Source of the DNA: Planoprotostelium fungivorum
Lineage: Eukaryota; Evosea; Variosea; Cavosteliida; Cavosteliaceae
Assembly: GCA_003024175.1 (NCBI GenBank)
Contig: MDYQ01000207.1
Coordinates: forward strand, 298,930-362,929
DNA: 64,000 nt
Direction of reading: 5' to 3'
The position numbers were made by a program, and so were the translations under genes. Of this stretch, positions 33,101 through 46,200 are shown in pieces (the first letter of the stretch is position 1; each line of letters opens with the position of its first letter). The notes beneath the pieces are model-generated. The model searched no databases. It saw only the letters and a list, made by a program, of their open reading frames with translations, and was not told the DNA's origin.

Positions 33101-36100
33101 AGAGATTCCAGAATTATGTCTGAGAGCGGGAGAGAGAGCAAAGACGGCTTCTTCATTCAGCCACGGCTTGGAGGCCGCAAAATTGGGACTCCAAACTTTG
33201 AAACCTTCCGATTGGGACCAACGCTACCGGCTCGCCTTCGATCTACACATGGTAATATCTGCACATTACGTTAGATCTGACACTACTTGACAGCTGGAAG
33301 CCGAGTGTACTTTCATGTGTAACGGTAATGCCTCTGCCGATGACATGTTCAAAGCACTGCTCCCCCGCAGCCAGAATTCGATCGACACGGCATCCATCTA
33401 TTTCGCCTGGGCTGTTCGTTACGAATGGCAGCAGATGCATCCAGAGTGTGTTGATGTCTTGAGGCAGTTTCTCAATACAATGGGCATCCAATTCCCCGAC
33501 CACAGTTCACCGAACGAAGATTACATGACCCACGCCGCTCAGGTGAGTGGATCGTGTGAGGTTACGTCTCAATCCGTTCAGGCGTACGAAAGAGTGAAGG
33601 AGTCACTGAAGGGGAGGGAGCTGAACGATCTCATCGACGTACCGTACGTATCGAGTGTGGACGAAGAGAATTGTATGAGAGCGTTCGCCCTGATGTGGTC
33701 TTCCTTGTATTTACTCGCCAAGCCATTTTACATGACACTGGTCACTCTGCTGGGTCAGTCGACTCAATATGCTCCATCTCACATGTTGTAGGAGTACAGT
33801 ACGCCATCGAACACGGTAACAGTGCTTATTCTGGCATGTTATACCTCAACTACACCTCCAATTTCATCTTAATGACGGAGGACCTCTCCTGGGTCAGCCA
33901 GGTGCGTCACGCTTTACAAACGGCCACTGAATCAGACAGATATCCGAAGTAGGATTCACCATATCTGAGAGATACGTAGAGAAGAGGATGAGATGCAGAG
34001 CACTCTTCGGTTACAGCTGGCCCTCCTGGAAGACCAAGTCCATTCGTCTGGCCCTTCCTTATCTGTCCGAATCTTATCACTCTGCAGACGACCACGGAGA
34101 CATACCCTTCGCCGTCTACGCATGTGAGAAGATGCAGATGACTTATCACTCATCATCGCACAGCATCGAACATCCCCCTCTTCAGTTGGTACGCAGGAGT
34201 CTCTCTCGATGCCGTACGTTCTTTACAATTTCATCTGATGATCTGACATCAGACAGCAATGGAACACTTACCTTCAAATCGAGGAATATCTCCTGACGAA
34301 CAACGTGATGATCCACAAGCACACACAAGGATTGATGTACTGCGTGAGAGAACACATCCGACAGAACGATCGCTTCGCAAAGCAGGAGGCCCAGTGGCTG
34401 TCTGAGAATTCTGCAAACTTTTTCGTGATGGCGGGATATGCTATGGGGAAGCTGCTCCACACCTTCTGGCAGCCGTCGACGCATCTGCAGATCACAGAGG
34501 CCATCGATCGTTATTTATTGTACAGGATCATATTGGGTGGATATTACGCCTACACAGAGTGTAATTTTGTGTGTCACCTCCTCCTCTTGTCCCTCAAAAG
34601 ATCGGGCTCGTTGGACTTTGTCGATGCGGCCAAGCTTCAGACGTATCGTCAGCTGATGGAAGATAATCTCAAGTCGTTGGAAAAAGCCGCCGAGTGGTCT
34701 CCCGCTAATAATCTTCACAAGTTACACATTCTCCAGGGTGAAGTGAGTCACTCCACAGAGAGAAATGTCGTTCAACGATTTACGGCGTTCAGATTGCCAG
34801 GACGAATCACAATATGATGGAAGCTTGTAGACAGTACAGTATGGCCTCCGCTTCTGCAAAAGAATACGGTTTCGTTCAATACCAAGCCATGGCTAACGAA
34901 CTCACGGCCATCGTACTCAAAGAACAAGGTGGGATCTACCCTACGTAGTATCTTACGTCGCTAGGCATCCATGCGGCGGTCTCTGGGCCCGCCAGGGAAG
35001 CTTTTCGGTTGTACAAACACTGGGGATCCATCACTCGATCAGAAATGATGTCTGAGTTGTTTCAAGAACACAACGTCGAGATATATATAGAGAGCCCATC
35101 ACATGTATCTTGGGAGGAACAGATCAACAATCAAACGGATGCACTGGATCATCAGACCATGCAGAGGGTATCGGAGGCTATTACGATGGACATGTCACAA
35201 GAACAACTCTTATCTACCATGATGAAGGAGGTGAAATCGATTGTTATTCTAACCCTCGTCTGACGTGTACAGATCATCATCAATTCGGGAGCGGAGAGGG
35301 GGATCTTCCTGATGAATTTACCTGAAGGTCTCGTCATGGTGTGCGAAGGCTCACACGATCGAGTGAAGGTATCTCCTCTCTTTCATTCCAAACGATTTAC
35401 ACGAGCGAAGGTATCTACGGGTGGTGACAAGATTCCAGACAGTTATCCGCAGTGCGTAATCAACTTTGTCAACCGAACGAGGGCTCCACTCTTATCCAGA
35501 GACATCCGAGACCACATCGAATTCACCTGTGAGACATCACATCGAGTCCATCATACGAAACTGATCGATATTCAGCCGATCCCTCGTTATCCGAAGGGAA
35601 GATCGTCTCTGTCCTCTGTGCTCCCGTTCTAAAGAAAGATGGAGTGAAAGCAATCATCTACTTGGAGAATAATCTCTCTACGGGGATCTTCACACCCAAG
35701 AGACTGAAGGTGAGATGACGTGTGATGACATCATCTGACGTCACCAGGTGATATTACCATTCACGGTGCAGATGGCGGTACATCTGGAGAGCTTCCGATT
35801 TACGCAGATGTTGGAGAAGGAGACTTCAGAGTTGAGGATCACCAGGGCCTCCATGGAAGAATTTGTGGACATGTTGTGTCACGAGTTGCGTAATCCACTC
35901 AATGGTATATTCGGTAGCAAGCAGGTGTCATCATCACATTCATCACTTCATCACAATCGAAATGTTCGACATCTCACCACCTCGTTCAGTTGATGGAAGA
36001 AGAGTTAAGTCACCTCAAGGACCTTCTGACCCAAAATAACTTCAACGTAAACGAGGCAACGAAGAGCATCGAAGAACAGACCGAATTAGTCAAAGCCATC

Positions 36101-37498
36101 TCGATATCGGCAGATCACTTGAAGAACGTGGTGGATACTGTCCTCACCGTATCCGCTCTCGAGAGAACGGGCGTCAGTTTGGAATCCGTTGCATTCGATC
36201 CCGCCGATATCATCGAGAAGGTGAGTTGAAACTCGATTCGTGGACTGAAGGAAGACAGTTGGAACTCATGTTCAAGGCAAGGATGACGGGAATGGGGCTG
36301 ATGGCTACTCGTGACGTTCCGAAAGAGAAATGTATCGTGATGGGTGACCCACACAGATTGCTACAGGTACAGTTATCGATCATTTTTCATTCCATGATTC
36401 TCTGCTCTGGTCTCTAGTTCGTGTCTGACGTCTCAATTCAGGTACTGGTTAATGTTTATTCGAATTCGATCAAATTCGTGGAGAGAGGGGGGATCCACAT
36501 TCAGTACACCTACGAGCCATCGACGGATAACCAAGTGACTCTACACTTCGACATCAGAGACACTGGAATCGGCATGACACCAGATGAGTTGAAGAAGGTG
36601 AGAGAGAGGAGAGAGAAACGCTGAAGGATGCAGTTATTTAAGCCGTTTTCCCAAGCCAACGATGACATCGGGAGGAAATATGGAGGAACTGGTCTGGGCC
36701 TGAGTATCGTCAAGGAATTAGTGCACGTGATGAACGGTGTCATCAAGATCGAGAGTGAAAAGGGTGAATCATTTATATTCTGTTCTTCTCACAATGACTG
36801 AATGTCCGTAGATGTGGGAACCAGCTGCCACATTGCGATTAAATGTTCAAGAGCCTCTTCTTCCAATAAGAGGAAGAACGAAGATGCAGAGGTGAAGAGA
36901 GAGAAGACATGCCATTCTGAATACTAGTAGAGTACGGAAGAACATCCCAACAAGGTGGTCCGCACTACATCCTCCCCTGATTTAGGCATGATTCTCGTTG
37001 TGGACGACAGTGCCATCAACGTCAAGTTGATGCAGAGGATCTTGAATAGCGAAGGATTGTCCTCCGAGACGGCAGACAACGGTAAAGAAGCTTTCGACAA
37101 AGTTTCCAAGTGAGTCGAATGATCCCTCCATTTGTAACATCTGACATGGAAACAGATCACTATCTGAAGGGAAACCATTTTAAGTGTTGTTGATCGATAT
37201 CGAGATGCCCATCATGAATGGATACGAGGCCACCAAGAGGATCAGACAGATGGAAAAAGAGCTGAAGGTCAATCGACCTCTCCGCATCATCGGTGAGAAA
37301 GAGATGACAAGAAGGTTCTGAAGACCCTGCAGGGGTGTCAGCCAATTCGAGAGACACGTACATGAACAAGGCCATGCAAGTTGGAATGGATGGATACATA
37401 AGGAAGCCGTTTCAGAAAACGGAAGGTAAGTGAAACGGAAGAGAGGAAGGACTGATTTCCGTTCAGTGATGGAGGCTGTTTTTGGAAGGACAGGATGA
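30142..37498 (+). CDS. Hybrid histidine kinase with kinase-like, AAA, GAF and receiver domains
   Basis: A very large multi-exon gene, about 2,000 residues, with the layout of the fungal Chk1/Mak-type hybrid kinases. Order: Ser/Thr-kinase-like domain (MVVKVPF lysine; FSGSYHYISPEQTGR; DYYSLGVLFYQMLSG); AAA/STAND ATPase (Walker A GLSGTGKTLL, Walker B LVLLLEDIQW); a TPR-like helical stretch (FAHDRIQQAAYEAMPEE; DKLFDVVHHLIKSGG); GAF; HisKA with phospho-acceptor His in MLCHELRNPLNG; HATPase (N box LVNVYSNSIKF, G1 DTGIGM, G2 YGGTGLGLSIV); and a C-terminal receiver (LVVDDSAINV, phospho-Asp in LLIDIEMPIMNG, Lys in IRKPFQ). The kinase-like domain lacks the catalytic Asp (HQQLHPSH for HRDxKxxN) and has DFS for DFG, so it is probably a pseudokinase. 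Cytosolic; no membrane segment. Phosphate would pass His to Asp and on to an HPt protein elsewhere. Confidence 0.85.
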
Positions 37499-37799
37499 TG
37501 AAGTACAGAAGTCATCGTTTTGTCAGGGATGGGTGTGACAAAACACCAATTCATAATTATGCGCAGTTCATCTATTCAATTGAATATCCTACGGATTCGG
37601 ATTGTATTCGGTCTGCACAAAACGTTCAGGACAGCCCAAACGAAAATTTTCCGGCATAAATTTCCGTATTTCAATGTTTTCTTGTAAAGTTTGTATGTGA
37701 GTACCATCTTTCTTGACGGTACACATTATAGCTCTATCCAATGCTGTGCGGATTACAAGGAAAAAGAAGGGGCTGTTGTGGACTGCTTTATGTGCATGG

Positions 37800-39506
37800 T
37801 CAAGATACGAGGAACAGTGCAATAACAATCAAAACAACACCTACGCTGACCACTGCATTCGATTCAGCATCTGAGAGGGACATGATATCATTTCACCTGC
37901 ATTGGAGGCACTGCAGGTGAAGTACGTGTAATCGCTGGCGTTATACGATCGTCCATCCATATTGGTATAGGTGTAGTTCAGCCTGTATTTACCGTTGTCT
38001 ATTGGTACAAATATGGTGATGCGGAATTCAACCTGGCGGTTATTTCCTGAGAAGCTTGCATTCTGCGAGTCGCCCAGCTGATTGATAAATGTGTATCTTT
38101 CCTGTCGCAACATCAACTAGAGCATCGAAAGGCTCTCTCTCACGGAGGGAACGAAGCGAATGCAGGGATCGCTGATGCGTGTAAACGTGGCGTGGTATGA
38201 CTGAGGATATCCTTTGCGGAGTTCAAAGTATTCAATAGGAGGGGGTGCATACGGATGGATGATTAAGCTCAGCACCTTATCGTACGATTCTGAAAATCGA
38301 TGAGATCAGAGTGAACAAGATGTAAATGCTTCACTGCTGATCAAAGGTGAACCCTGGCACTGCTTATCAATCAATGTGTTCTGTGAGACAGTGATGGGCT
38401 TTGTATAGTTGATGCTGTTTGCTTGGATGAGAACTCGCTCATCTGTTGCCTCTCAGTCACAACCATCATCCATCTACACTCACTCTCTAGATAAGGATCG
38501 GTATCCGACAGATTGATCGTGACAGAAGACAAGGTGACGTCAGCTGAAGAGGCATTGATGGAAGCGAGATTGAACGAGGTCGAATTCATCGTAAGGGTGC
38601 TGTTGGGCGAAAAAGTGATCGAGCTAGCCAGAAGATTGACGGGAGACCGTACGGTAACGTTGACGGTATCGAAGGTGACGTACGATGCAGTGTTCCACAG
38701 GGTAAGAGGTGAAACAGAAGTGTTGGACGTGGTGAGGACAGCAGAGGAAGATCTGGGACTGTAATAGTGAGAGATGGAAGCAGAGTCCACGATATCCCCG
38801 TTGATCGACATGCTGTCACTGTGATGAAATCAGCTGAGATGATGAGACGATAGATGGTACTCACAAGTGCCACCCGAGTTGTGTTCGGGCTTTTGTCGAT
38901 GAAGAGATGGACAAACCGCTGCCTTGAACGGCTACAGAGTGACAGTAGAGGTCGAATGTCTCGTGCATGGCGATGTAGAGTGATGCGTTAGAAAAGGTGA
39001 GCTGGTCGACGGACAGACGACTATTCAATGGCACGAGAGAAGAGCCGCCAGAGAGGGAGATGGAGGATGAAGAAGAAGAATCGGTCTGATAGGAGAGCTG
39101 AGCCTCGTTGATGAGCGTGATGGAAGAGATCTGGTGGAGCGTGTCAGTGTTGGTGCACGGAGATGAACTCCTACATTGGTTTCGCTGGATGAGATGGTGA
39201 CGTGAGAGCCATCGATGGTCAGCTGAGAAAGAGATACGTTGGTATCGATCTCGATGCCATAAGAGGTAGTACCCAGAGAGATGACGGCTGTGTCGCCTGT
39301 AGAAGGAACCTGGAACAAGTCACGAACGAGTCGGGTCGAATACACACCACTCCAGAGTCCCAGCAGTAAGAAGTGTTGAAGGCGACGTTGCCTCCGTGAG
39401 CATAGCAGCCGTACGTGTTTCGCCAGGACATCGTGGCCGCATGAGCGATGCTGAGACCCAGAAGGATGCAGAAGAGCAGGTTGTACTGTCTCATGTTGGA
39501 GGCCAA
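37800..39506 (-). CDS. Secreted or single-pass surface protein with beta-helix-like Asn/Ser repeats
   Basis: Minus-strand multi-exon gene. It starts MASNMRQYNLLFCILLGLSIAHA, a clear signal peptide. The mature part is rich in Ser, Thr, Asn and Val with regularly spaced strands (TAVISLGTTSYGIEI, VSLSQLTIDGSHVTISS, NVTVRSPVNLLASSITFSP, TMNSTSFNLASINASSADVTLSS), typical of right-handed beta-helix surface proteins, with many N-glycosylation sites. The last exon would add a C-terminal hydrophobic segment (NAVVSVGVVLIVIALFLVS) ending in TGA at 37800. Reaching it in frame requires a 26-nt intron at 37871-37896; otherwise the protein stops at 37841 without an anchor. Likely an adhesion or recognition protein, family not named. 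A decayed copy lies at 23380-24260. Confidence 0.6.
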
Positions 39507-39950
39507 AGAAGAATGATCGTCAGCGACGGAGAGAGAACGTGTGCAGATCTATCTGTGCCCACACACTTAGATCTGGAACCAATCCGGAAGGGTCAGAATT
39601 GATACGAAGATCTTTTGTTCACACCGCTATGGAGTGTCCTACTCAGCTCACAATCAAGAATGTGAAGAAAGGATCTCAGCCCACCTTTGAAAGGAAGACT
39701 CGATAGTGCATTCCGACTGATTTTCCTGTGCCAGTCGCGTATTCATGCCGAGGCCGCAGGCTGCTGTAGTCCTACTTGACGTTTTCATTCCAAACCCTGT
39801 TCACACGAGAATTGAACAGACAACGATGCCGTGAATCTGAACGGTGCAGTCAGATCGGCTGGGAGCATCTTAAAAGAAAGCCTACGATCTGTTGATGTCA
39901 CCAACCAAGAGCCGTATAAAAATGATAAGGAGAAGCGAAGTTCATTGTGA
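39507..39950 (+). other. Region upstream of the transposase remnant, no gene supported
   Basis: No convincing coding frame on either strand. It probably contains the promoter of the secreted repeat protein and perhaps the eroded left end of the piggyBac-like element. I did not find clear terminal inverted repeats. Confidence 0.35.
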
Positions 39951-40610
39951 GTGTCTGGCGTCGAGGCATCGCATCATCAAAATCCTGATGATCTCAATTT
40001 CTTTAAAAGGATGTTATCTCCGAACATACTGGAGGAAATTTGCCGAGGCTCTAGGCAGAGATACCCGATCGTCGCTAAGACTGGAAAACGTGAAAACATC
40101 CAGCTGGACAGCAGCCACTATCTCAAATTTGCCGTCGCACAATTGTCCGAAATGGTCACCTTTCACAAGTCCCAAAAGGAGCTTCGGGACATGTTCAGCG
40201 GGACATCTCTCAGCATCAACAAGTACAATCAGATAGCCTCATATCTGCATCCACCATGGGAGACCATTTGGCCGATGGTGAACCGCAACTTTGAGACGTG
40301 CATCATTCCCGGTGGTTACGCAACGCTCGATGAGACGATGTGGGCACGGCAGAGAGAAGATCCGCGAATTGTCTGTATCCAGCGAAAGCCCGATAGGATT
40401 GGATGGAAATGTATCACAATGGCAGTGAAAATGCCCACACAGGCCGGCCGTATATGCTTTTACTTCGTCCGGAGGGAGCTCTTCTTAAACCTATGCCGTG
40501 CCAGAGTAACCAATTCGCAAGGCGAAATATTTCGGACGCGCTGGATGACAGCTGGTTAAGAGGAAGACAAACAGACGCATTCATTCTTCAAATACGGCGC
40601 ACCGATCAGC
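39951..40610 (+). mobile_element. piggyBac-like (DDE_Tnp_1_7) transposase remnant
   Basis: An intronless frame resembles part of a piggyBac-family transposase: LNFFKRMLSPNILEEICRGS, KSQKELRDMFSG...INKYNQIASYLHPPW, then the catalytic-region signature YATLDETMW followed by QRKPDRIGWKCITMAV, the usual DE(S/T)M and KP-x-x-GxK pattern. The first catalytic Asp is visible in LDET. Near 40430 the likely frame shifts by one base (AGRPYMLLLRPEGALLKP continues in the next frame), and the protein is much shorter than the 550-600 residues of an active enzyme. The start lacks an ATG. A dead fragment is the best reading; domestication is possible but not supported. Confidence 0.55.
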
Positions 40611-40611
40611 C

Positions 40612-41821
<1,210 letters not shown>

Positions 41822-42432
41822 GGAATGAAATGTGTAGAATAAATCTCATTTTACACACAAGTCCTTCATACGTTTCACCGTGGTGGGAATGTAGAATTCT
41901 TTTTCCGATTAGGAGGATCTGAAGATGTCAGGGGCATTTTGCTTTGGCTTACGTTCATATTATTCACGGGACTTATCATCGATCATCTGGCTGAGGCATC
42001 GATTCAGGCTTGGATCACTGTCACAGTCGAAGTACAGCTCACATGGATATCAAAAAATCACACTGTTCGACTTTGGCCTGGCCGTGGAGATCATTCATAC
42101 TGCGATCAGTTTCTAGGCTCGTCGCCCCCGAGATGTGGAGAGGTATAACTTGTGTAAAATATATCATGAGATAAAAGCAAGATTTTGATCGTGTGAATAA
42201 ATCAATTGAAGAATAATTCTACGGAAATGATGATGATTATTGTATTTACTGGAATTTCGCATCTCTCTACAACGAAATTTGGGGAACAAAGCTCATCTTT
42301 CTTTTTCATCAGATCCATCATGCCAGGGTGAGAATCCTTCAGACGAAATATATTTAAAGATCATACAGAAAACGTCGCATGCACGCAGTTCTGTCTGGAA
42401 AAACAAGTCCAAGGAAGAAGATGTCATCAGTC
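41822..42432 (+). other. Intergenic or 5' region, no gene defined
   Basis: Open frames here are short. One reads QKITLFDFGLAVEI, which superficially resembles a protein kinase DFG segment but has no kinase context on either side. Another, ENPSDEIYLKIIQKTSHARSSVWKNKSKEEDVISLEDA (42330-42450, shown only in part: ENPSDEIYLKI), may be the real 5' exon of the coiled-coil gene that follows, but I could not join the frames. Confidence 0.35.
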
Positions 42433-43104
42433 TGGAAGATGCAGTCTTTTATTAGATCCAACTCATCATGCAACTGAAGCATACGCTAACTTGTTTCTCT
42501 CCGAGGTCGATGTTTACGGTAAGTGGCTTCATTGAAGAGAATCCTACGTCGTCTGATAAAATGTTCAGAAGAGAACCTCTCTATCACTGGTTTAGAAGGC
42601 CAGATCAATAGACTTCAGGGAGAACTCAGGGCACAGGACATCCTCAGCGTTGACCAGATGGCTCAAATCGAAAGGGAAAATGAAGAGCTCAAGACGAAGA
42701 ACGACCAACTCGAAAGACAGAATCGCCTTAGCGAGAATAAGATTGCAGTCATCGAGAGAGAGAACGAAGCTTCCAAGGCATCGACCGAGAATCTCAAGGC
42801 AGAGAACGAAGCTCTCAAGGCATCGACCGAAGCTCTCAAGGCAGAGAACGAAGCTCTCAAGGCATCGACCGAGAATCTCAAGGCAGAGAACGAGACTCTC
42901 AAGGCATCGACCGAAGCTCTCAAGGCAGAGAACGAAGCTCTCAAAGAACAGATGCAGATCGTCAAGAACCTTCATGCAGAGATCGAGCTCCTCTCTAGGT
43001 AGAGAGACTATATGGTTATAATCGCAATCCAGCTGAATCATATGTACAGGAAGGCGCAAGACGTTATACAGACGATGGAACAGAGTGCTCAGCAGAATGC
43101 ATAA
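42433..43104 (+). CDS. Coiled-coil protein with 14-residue tandem repeats (5' end unresolved)
   Basis: From LDPTHHATEAYANLFLSEVDVY a 43-nt or so intron (GTAAGTGG...TGTTCAG) leads in frame to ENLSITGLEGQINRLQGELR, then a continuous coiled coil and four copies of a 14-residue unit, KASTE(N/A)LKAENE(A/T)L. A last short exon gives KAQDVIQTMEQSAQQNA and TAA at 43102-43104. Heptad-compatible Leu and Ala positions predict a long parallel coil; no catalytic domain. The 5' exon or exons remain unsettled, so the protein as listed is N-terminally incomplete. Function unknown; a structural or tethering role would be a guess. Confidence 0.55.
42775..42942 (+). repeat. Four 42-bp in-frame tandem repeats, alternating A/N variants
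   Basis: Each unit encodes KASTExLKAENExL. The variant residue alternates Asn, Ala, Asn, Ala, so the array is really two copies of an 84-bp unit, which points to recent unequal exchange. Because 42 is a multiple of both 3 and 7, each unit adds exactly two heptads. Confidence 0.9.
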
Positions 43105-43296
43105 ATTGGTTTCGTTTCCATTGTAAATAAATGTGGTTTGAAAGAGAGGGATTCATTTGCAATGGAAATCGATGTAGAGTTGAAAGCAGAGGAAGAAAGA
43201 GGCATCGTGAGAGCGATCTACAATCAACCACGATATAACGTACCGCGATATTTACTGTAAGAAAAGACAAATGTAATATGGTTTATGTTTGTATTA

Positions 43297-46200
43297 CTAC
43301 GTCAAGAGAGACGAAGGGAGAAGACAGGACAAATCGTTCACGGCCTCCTTGAGAAGATGTCTGATCAACGGGTGTAATGTTTCGTCTGAACTTATCAACT
43401 CCATTGAGGGTAAAAAGAGCCTACCTTCTACAGTTGATTCAATTTCTCCTCTGCTCAAGCTTCGCACGACGGCAGAGCGATAGAGAGGAAGGAAGAAGTC
43501 TGGGTGAAACGAGACGTCATTCGACCAGAAGGCAGAAGCTCGTATGGCATCCTGCAACGTTTAGACGAGCACCTTGCGTTCTAACTGACCTTATGCATAG
43601 ACAGCTGAGTGTACATCTCTTTCAGATTGGCTCTAAACGGTTCAGTCATCTCCCTCACTCTGTTCTCGAGCGATTGATCTCGGTTCATCAACGAGTGGAG
43701 GTGATGCAGGCGAAGTTGGATCATGATGACTGCCTCCTCGTAGTTATTGTCTTCTTCCTTCTCAAACAGTCGCCTGCTGTCTTCCAACACTCGGAACACT
43801 GTCTTTGTTCATCCTTAATTCTCCCTTGTCTTCTCACCTTCCGCTGGGTCTTGAGGCTGAGTTAAATCCTTCGTGAGATAGCCTCGGTAGATCTGACTGT
43901 CTGGGTAGTGTCGTGATAGTAGATTCATCAACATCATCTGGGCCTGTGGTGGCCTCACGTTCAGTACGGACTGCTAAGGGTCATCTTCCTCCATTCGCTT
44001 TGTCTCACCCTCTCGTCGCCGCTCATCCTCTGCTGCACAAGAGACACGAATTCGGCCGCTTCGTCTCTCACTTGATCGTCCTCGTCTTCTAAGAGAGACA
44101 ATAAGACTAACCAAGCCCTCACGATGTAAGGCTCTACGTTCGGATTGACCTTATCCTTCGGTCAGCGTACCACCTTTTACTCATAACTCACCCCTCTAAA
44201 TTGTGTAACAGAATCGGGGCGAGTGTGATAGCGAAGTGCGGAACTGATGGAGCATCCCACCGCTCTCCTCAGATCTACCAACTGATCTGAGGTAGAGTAT
44301 TCCTCCACCAATTGAATCCACTCTCCCGCCAGACGAGGCAAAGCATCTCTGCATCCTTCTTCATCGAACGCCTGCGTTGGTCAGGTGGGTGAGAGAAAGA
44401 AGCATACCGTGGAGATGCAATAGCCCAGGAAGGATAAGATGTCGGCCTTGGCGGGGCTGTTGAGGTGCTTCATGGCGAGGGACCACGTGTCCGCGAGATC
44501 TTTCGAAGCATCACGAGATGAAGTGGGGATGAGAGGAATTCGGATCCTCCTGCAGAGTCGATAGAGCTTCTTCCTGCACGATTGATGGGTCTCCGATTTC
44601 ATCATCTGTAAGATGCAATCTTGAACTCTTCCCTCTCTCAATCTGTCTTCGTGTTATGTCTACATCATCGTGATGCTCTCACTGCTCGTCTGACATCTTC
44701 TTCATCCTCTTCAAGGCTAAGTTGCGAACCTTGGATTGTGTCAGGTGAGATGCATCATTTCTATGTGAAATGGAATCATTCGAATAGACGATACCTCGTA
44801 ATCAGAATGTTGCAACAGAAAGACGATGAGAGAGATGATTTGTGTGTCCTCTACGGAATCCATGCACAGAGAGGCACTCTGTTCGTTCGACACACTCTTC
44901 ATGATGTAGATCTCCTTCTCGTTCTGTTTTCATCAGCATTACGACGGATATCTCCCTCACTCCTTGGTGGCTCAATCCTTCGAGGCAGATCTGCGTAGCC
45001 ATCTTTCTTATCTTGTGATCTACAGAACGTCAGAATCTACATTCAACATGGCACACTACCTCTGTCCAAGAAAGAATGAATGATGATCATCAGTTCTGCA
45101 CTGATCGCCCTGACTGGATTCTTCTTCGCATCGAGGTACCACAATCTCGTCTCGAACTGATTGAAGATCTCACTGAGAGCTGTTCTTCGTCAGATCAAAG
45201 AAAGAGAAAGTCAGCTCACCGGACAACAGTTGAGTGGTGAGTAGAGATTGAGAGATGTGACCGTGCATGAGATAACGGATCTGTGATAGGCTTCCGTGGA
45301 TCTTGTTATAGTTCTTCTCTCCTTCTCCTTCCTCAGGAATGCTCTTGATCAATCGATCGATGAATTGAGGTAGATCAGAGGACGGTACCAGAGGAACTAA
45401 GGCCATGGCAGACATCTTTCTCACCTGAAATCATGAGATGATGATCGAGTGGAGGATCTCACCATGAAATCAGGGATGGAGGAACATCTGGAGATGATGG
45501 GAATGAATGGAGAGGCACCCAGAGGATCGTTGGGATTCTCGTGAGAAGAGGGGAGCAGTTTAGATAACAGGACCACTGCCGCGAAGACGTTCGTCTGCTG
45601 AACGCTGTCCTTTGCTTCTTCCGGGAGACATCTGAATTCTTCAGTGAACGTGTCAGAAGGTACGATGGGTGTACTGACATGTGTAGGTGGTCTAATAGGA
45701 AGGGATGGAGTGAAGGATTACGTCCAAAAAATTCTCTGAAAGTGACACCGTTACGCTCTCCCTGGTGATGCTCCTCTCTCGTCTTCTTCGAGCCGATCGA
45801 TCGATCTACAACGACAGAGAACATCATGCTGCACGAGTTTCGTACGGCCCAACTGCGATGGATGAGTGGATGTTTGTCTCCATTGAATCACCTGGGAGAA
45901 TGATATCCATTCATCACCATCACAATGACGGGTGATAGGTATTGCTCCACATCAGATGCGATGTCGTGGTCTAAGAAGATGTGTCTCAAGATGTTGATGG
46001 CGTGAACCTTTCATTCAAATGAACAAAAAGGATGAAATGATGGATGAGAGTGAAATGATGGTATGAGTAATGAGAAATGAAATGAATGAGATGATGTGAG
46101 AGTGAAGTACCTGTCTCTGATGTCTGTCGTGAATTGAAGCGTCATCTTCCCAGCGATCAGTGGCCAGACGTAGCAGATGTTCCATGGCAGAAGGTAACAA

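Noticed and set aside
41925-42116. QKITLFDFGLAVEI as part of a protein kinase
   Set aside because: No glycine loop, HRD or APE motif on either side; likely chance resemblance.
42592-43059. Long minus-strand and second plus-strand frames with regular repeats (LCLESFGRCLES, KLSRHRPRISRQR)
   Set aside because: Shadows of the 42-bp repeat; only the KASTExLKAENE frame has coiled-coil sense and splices on to a last exon.
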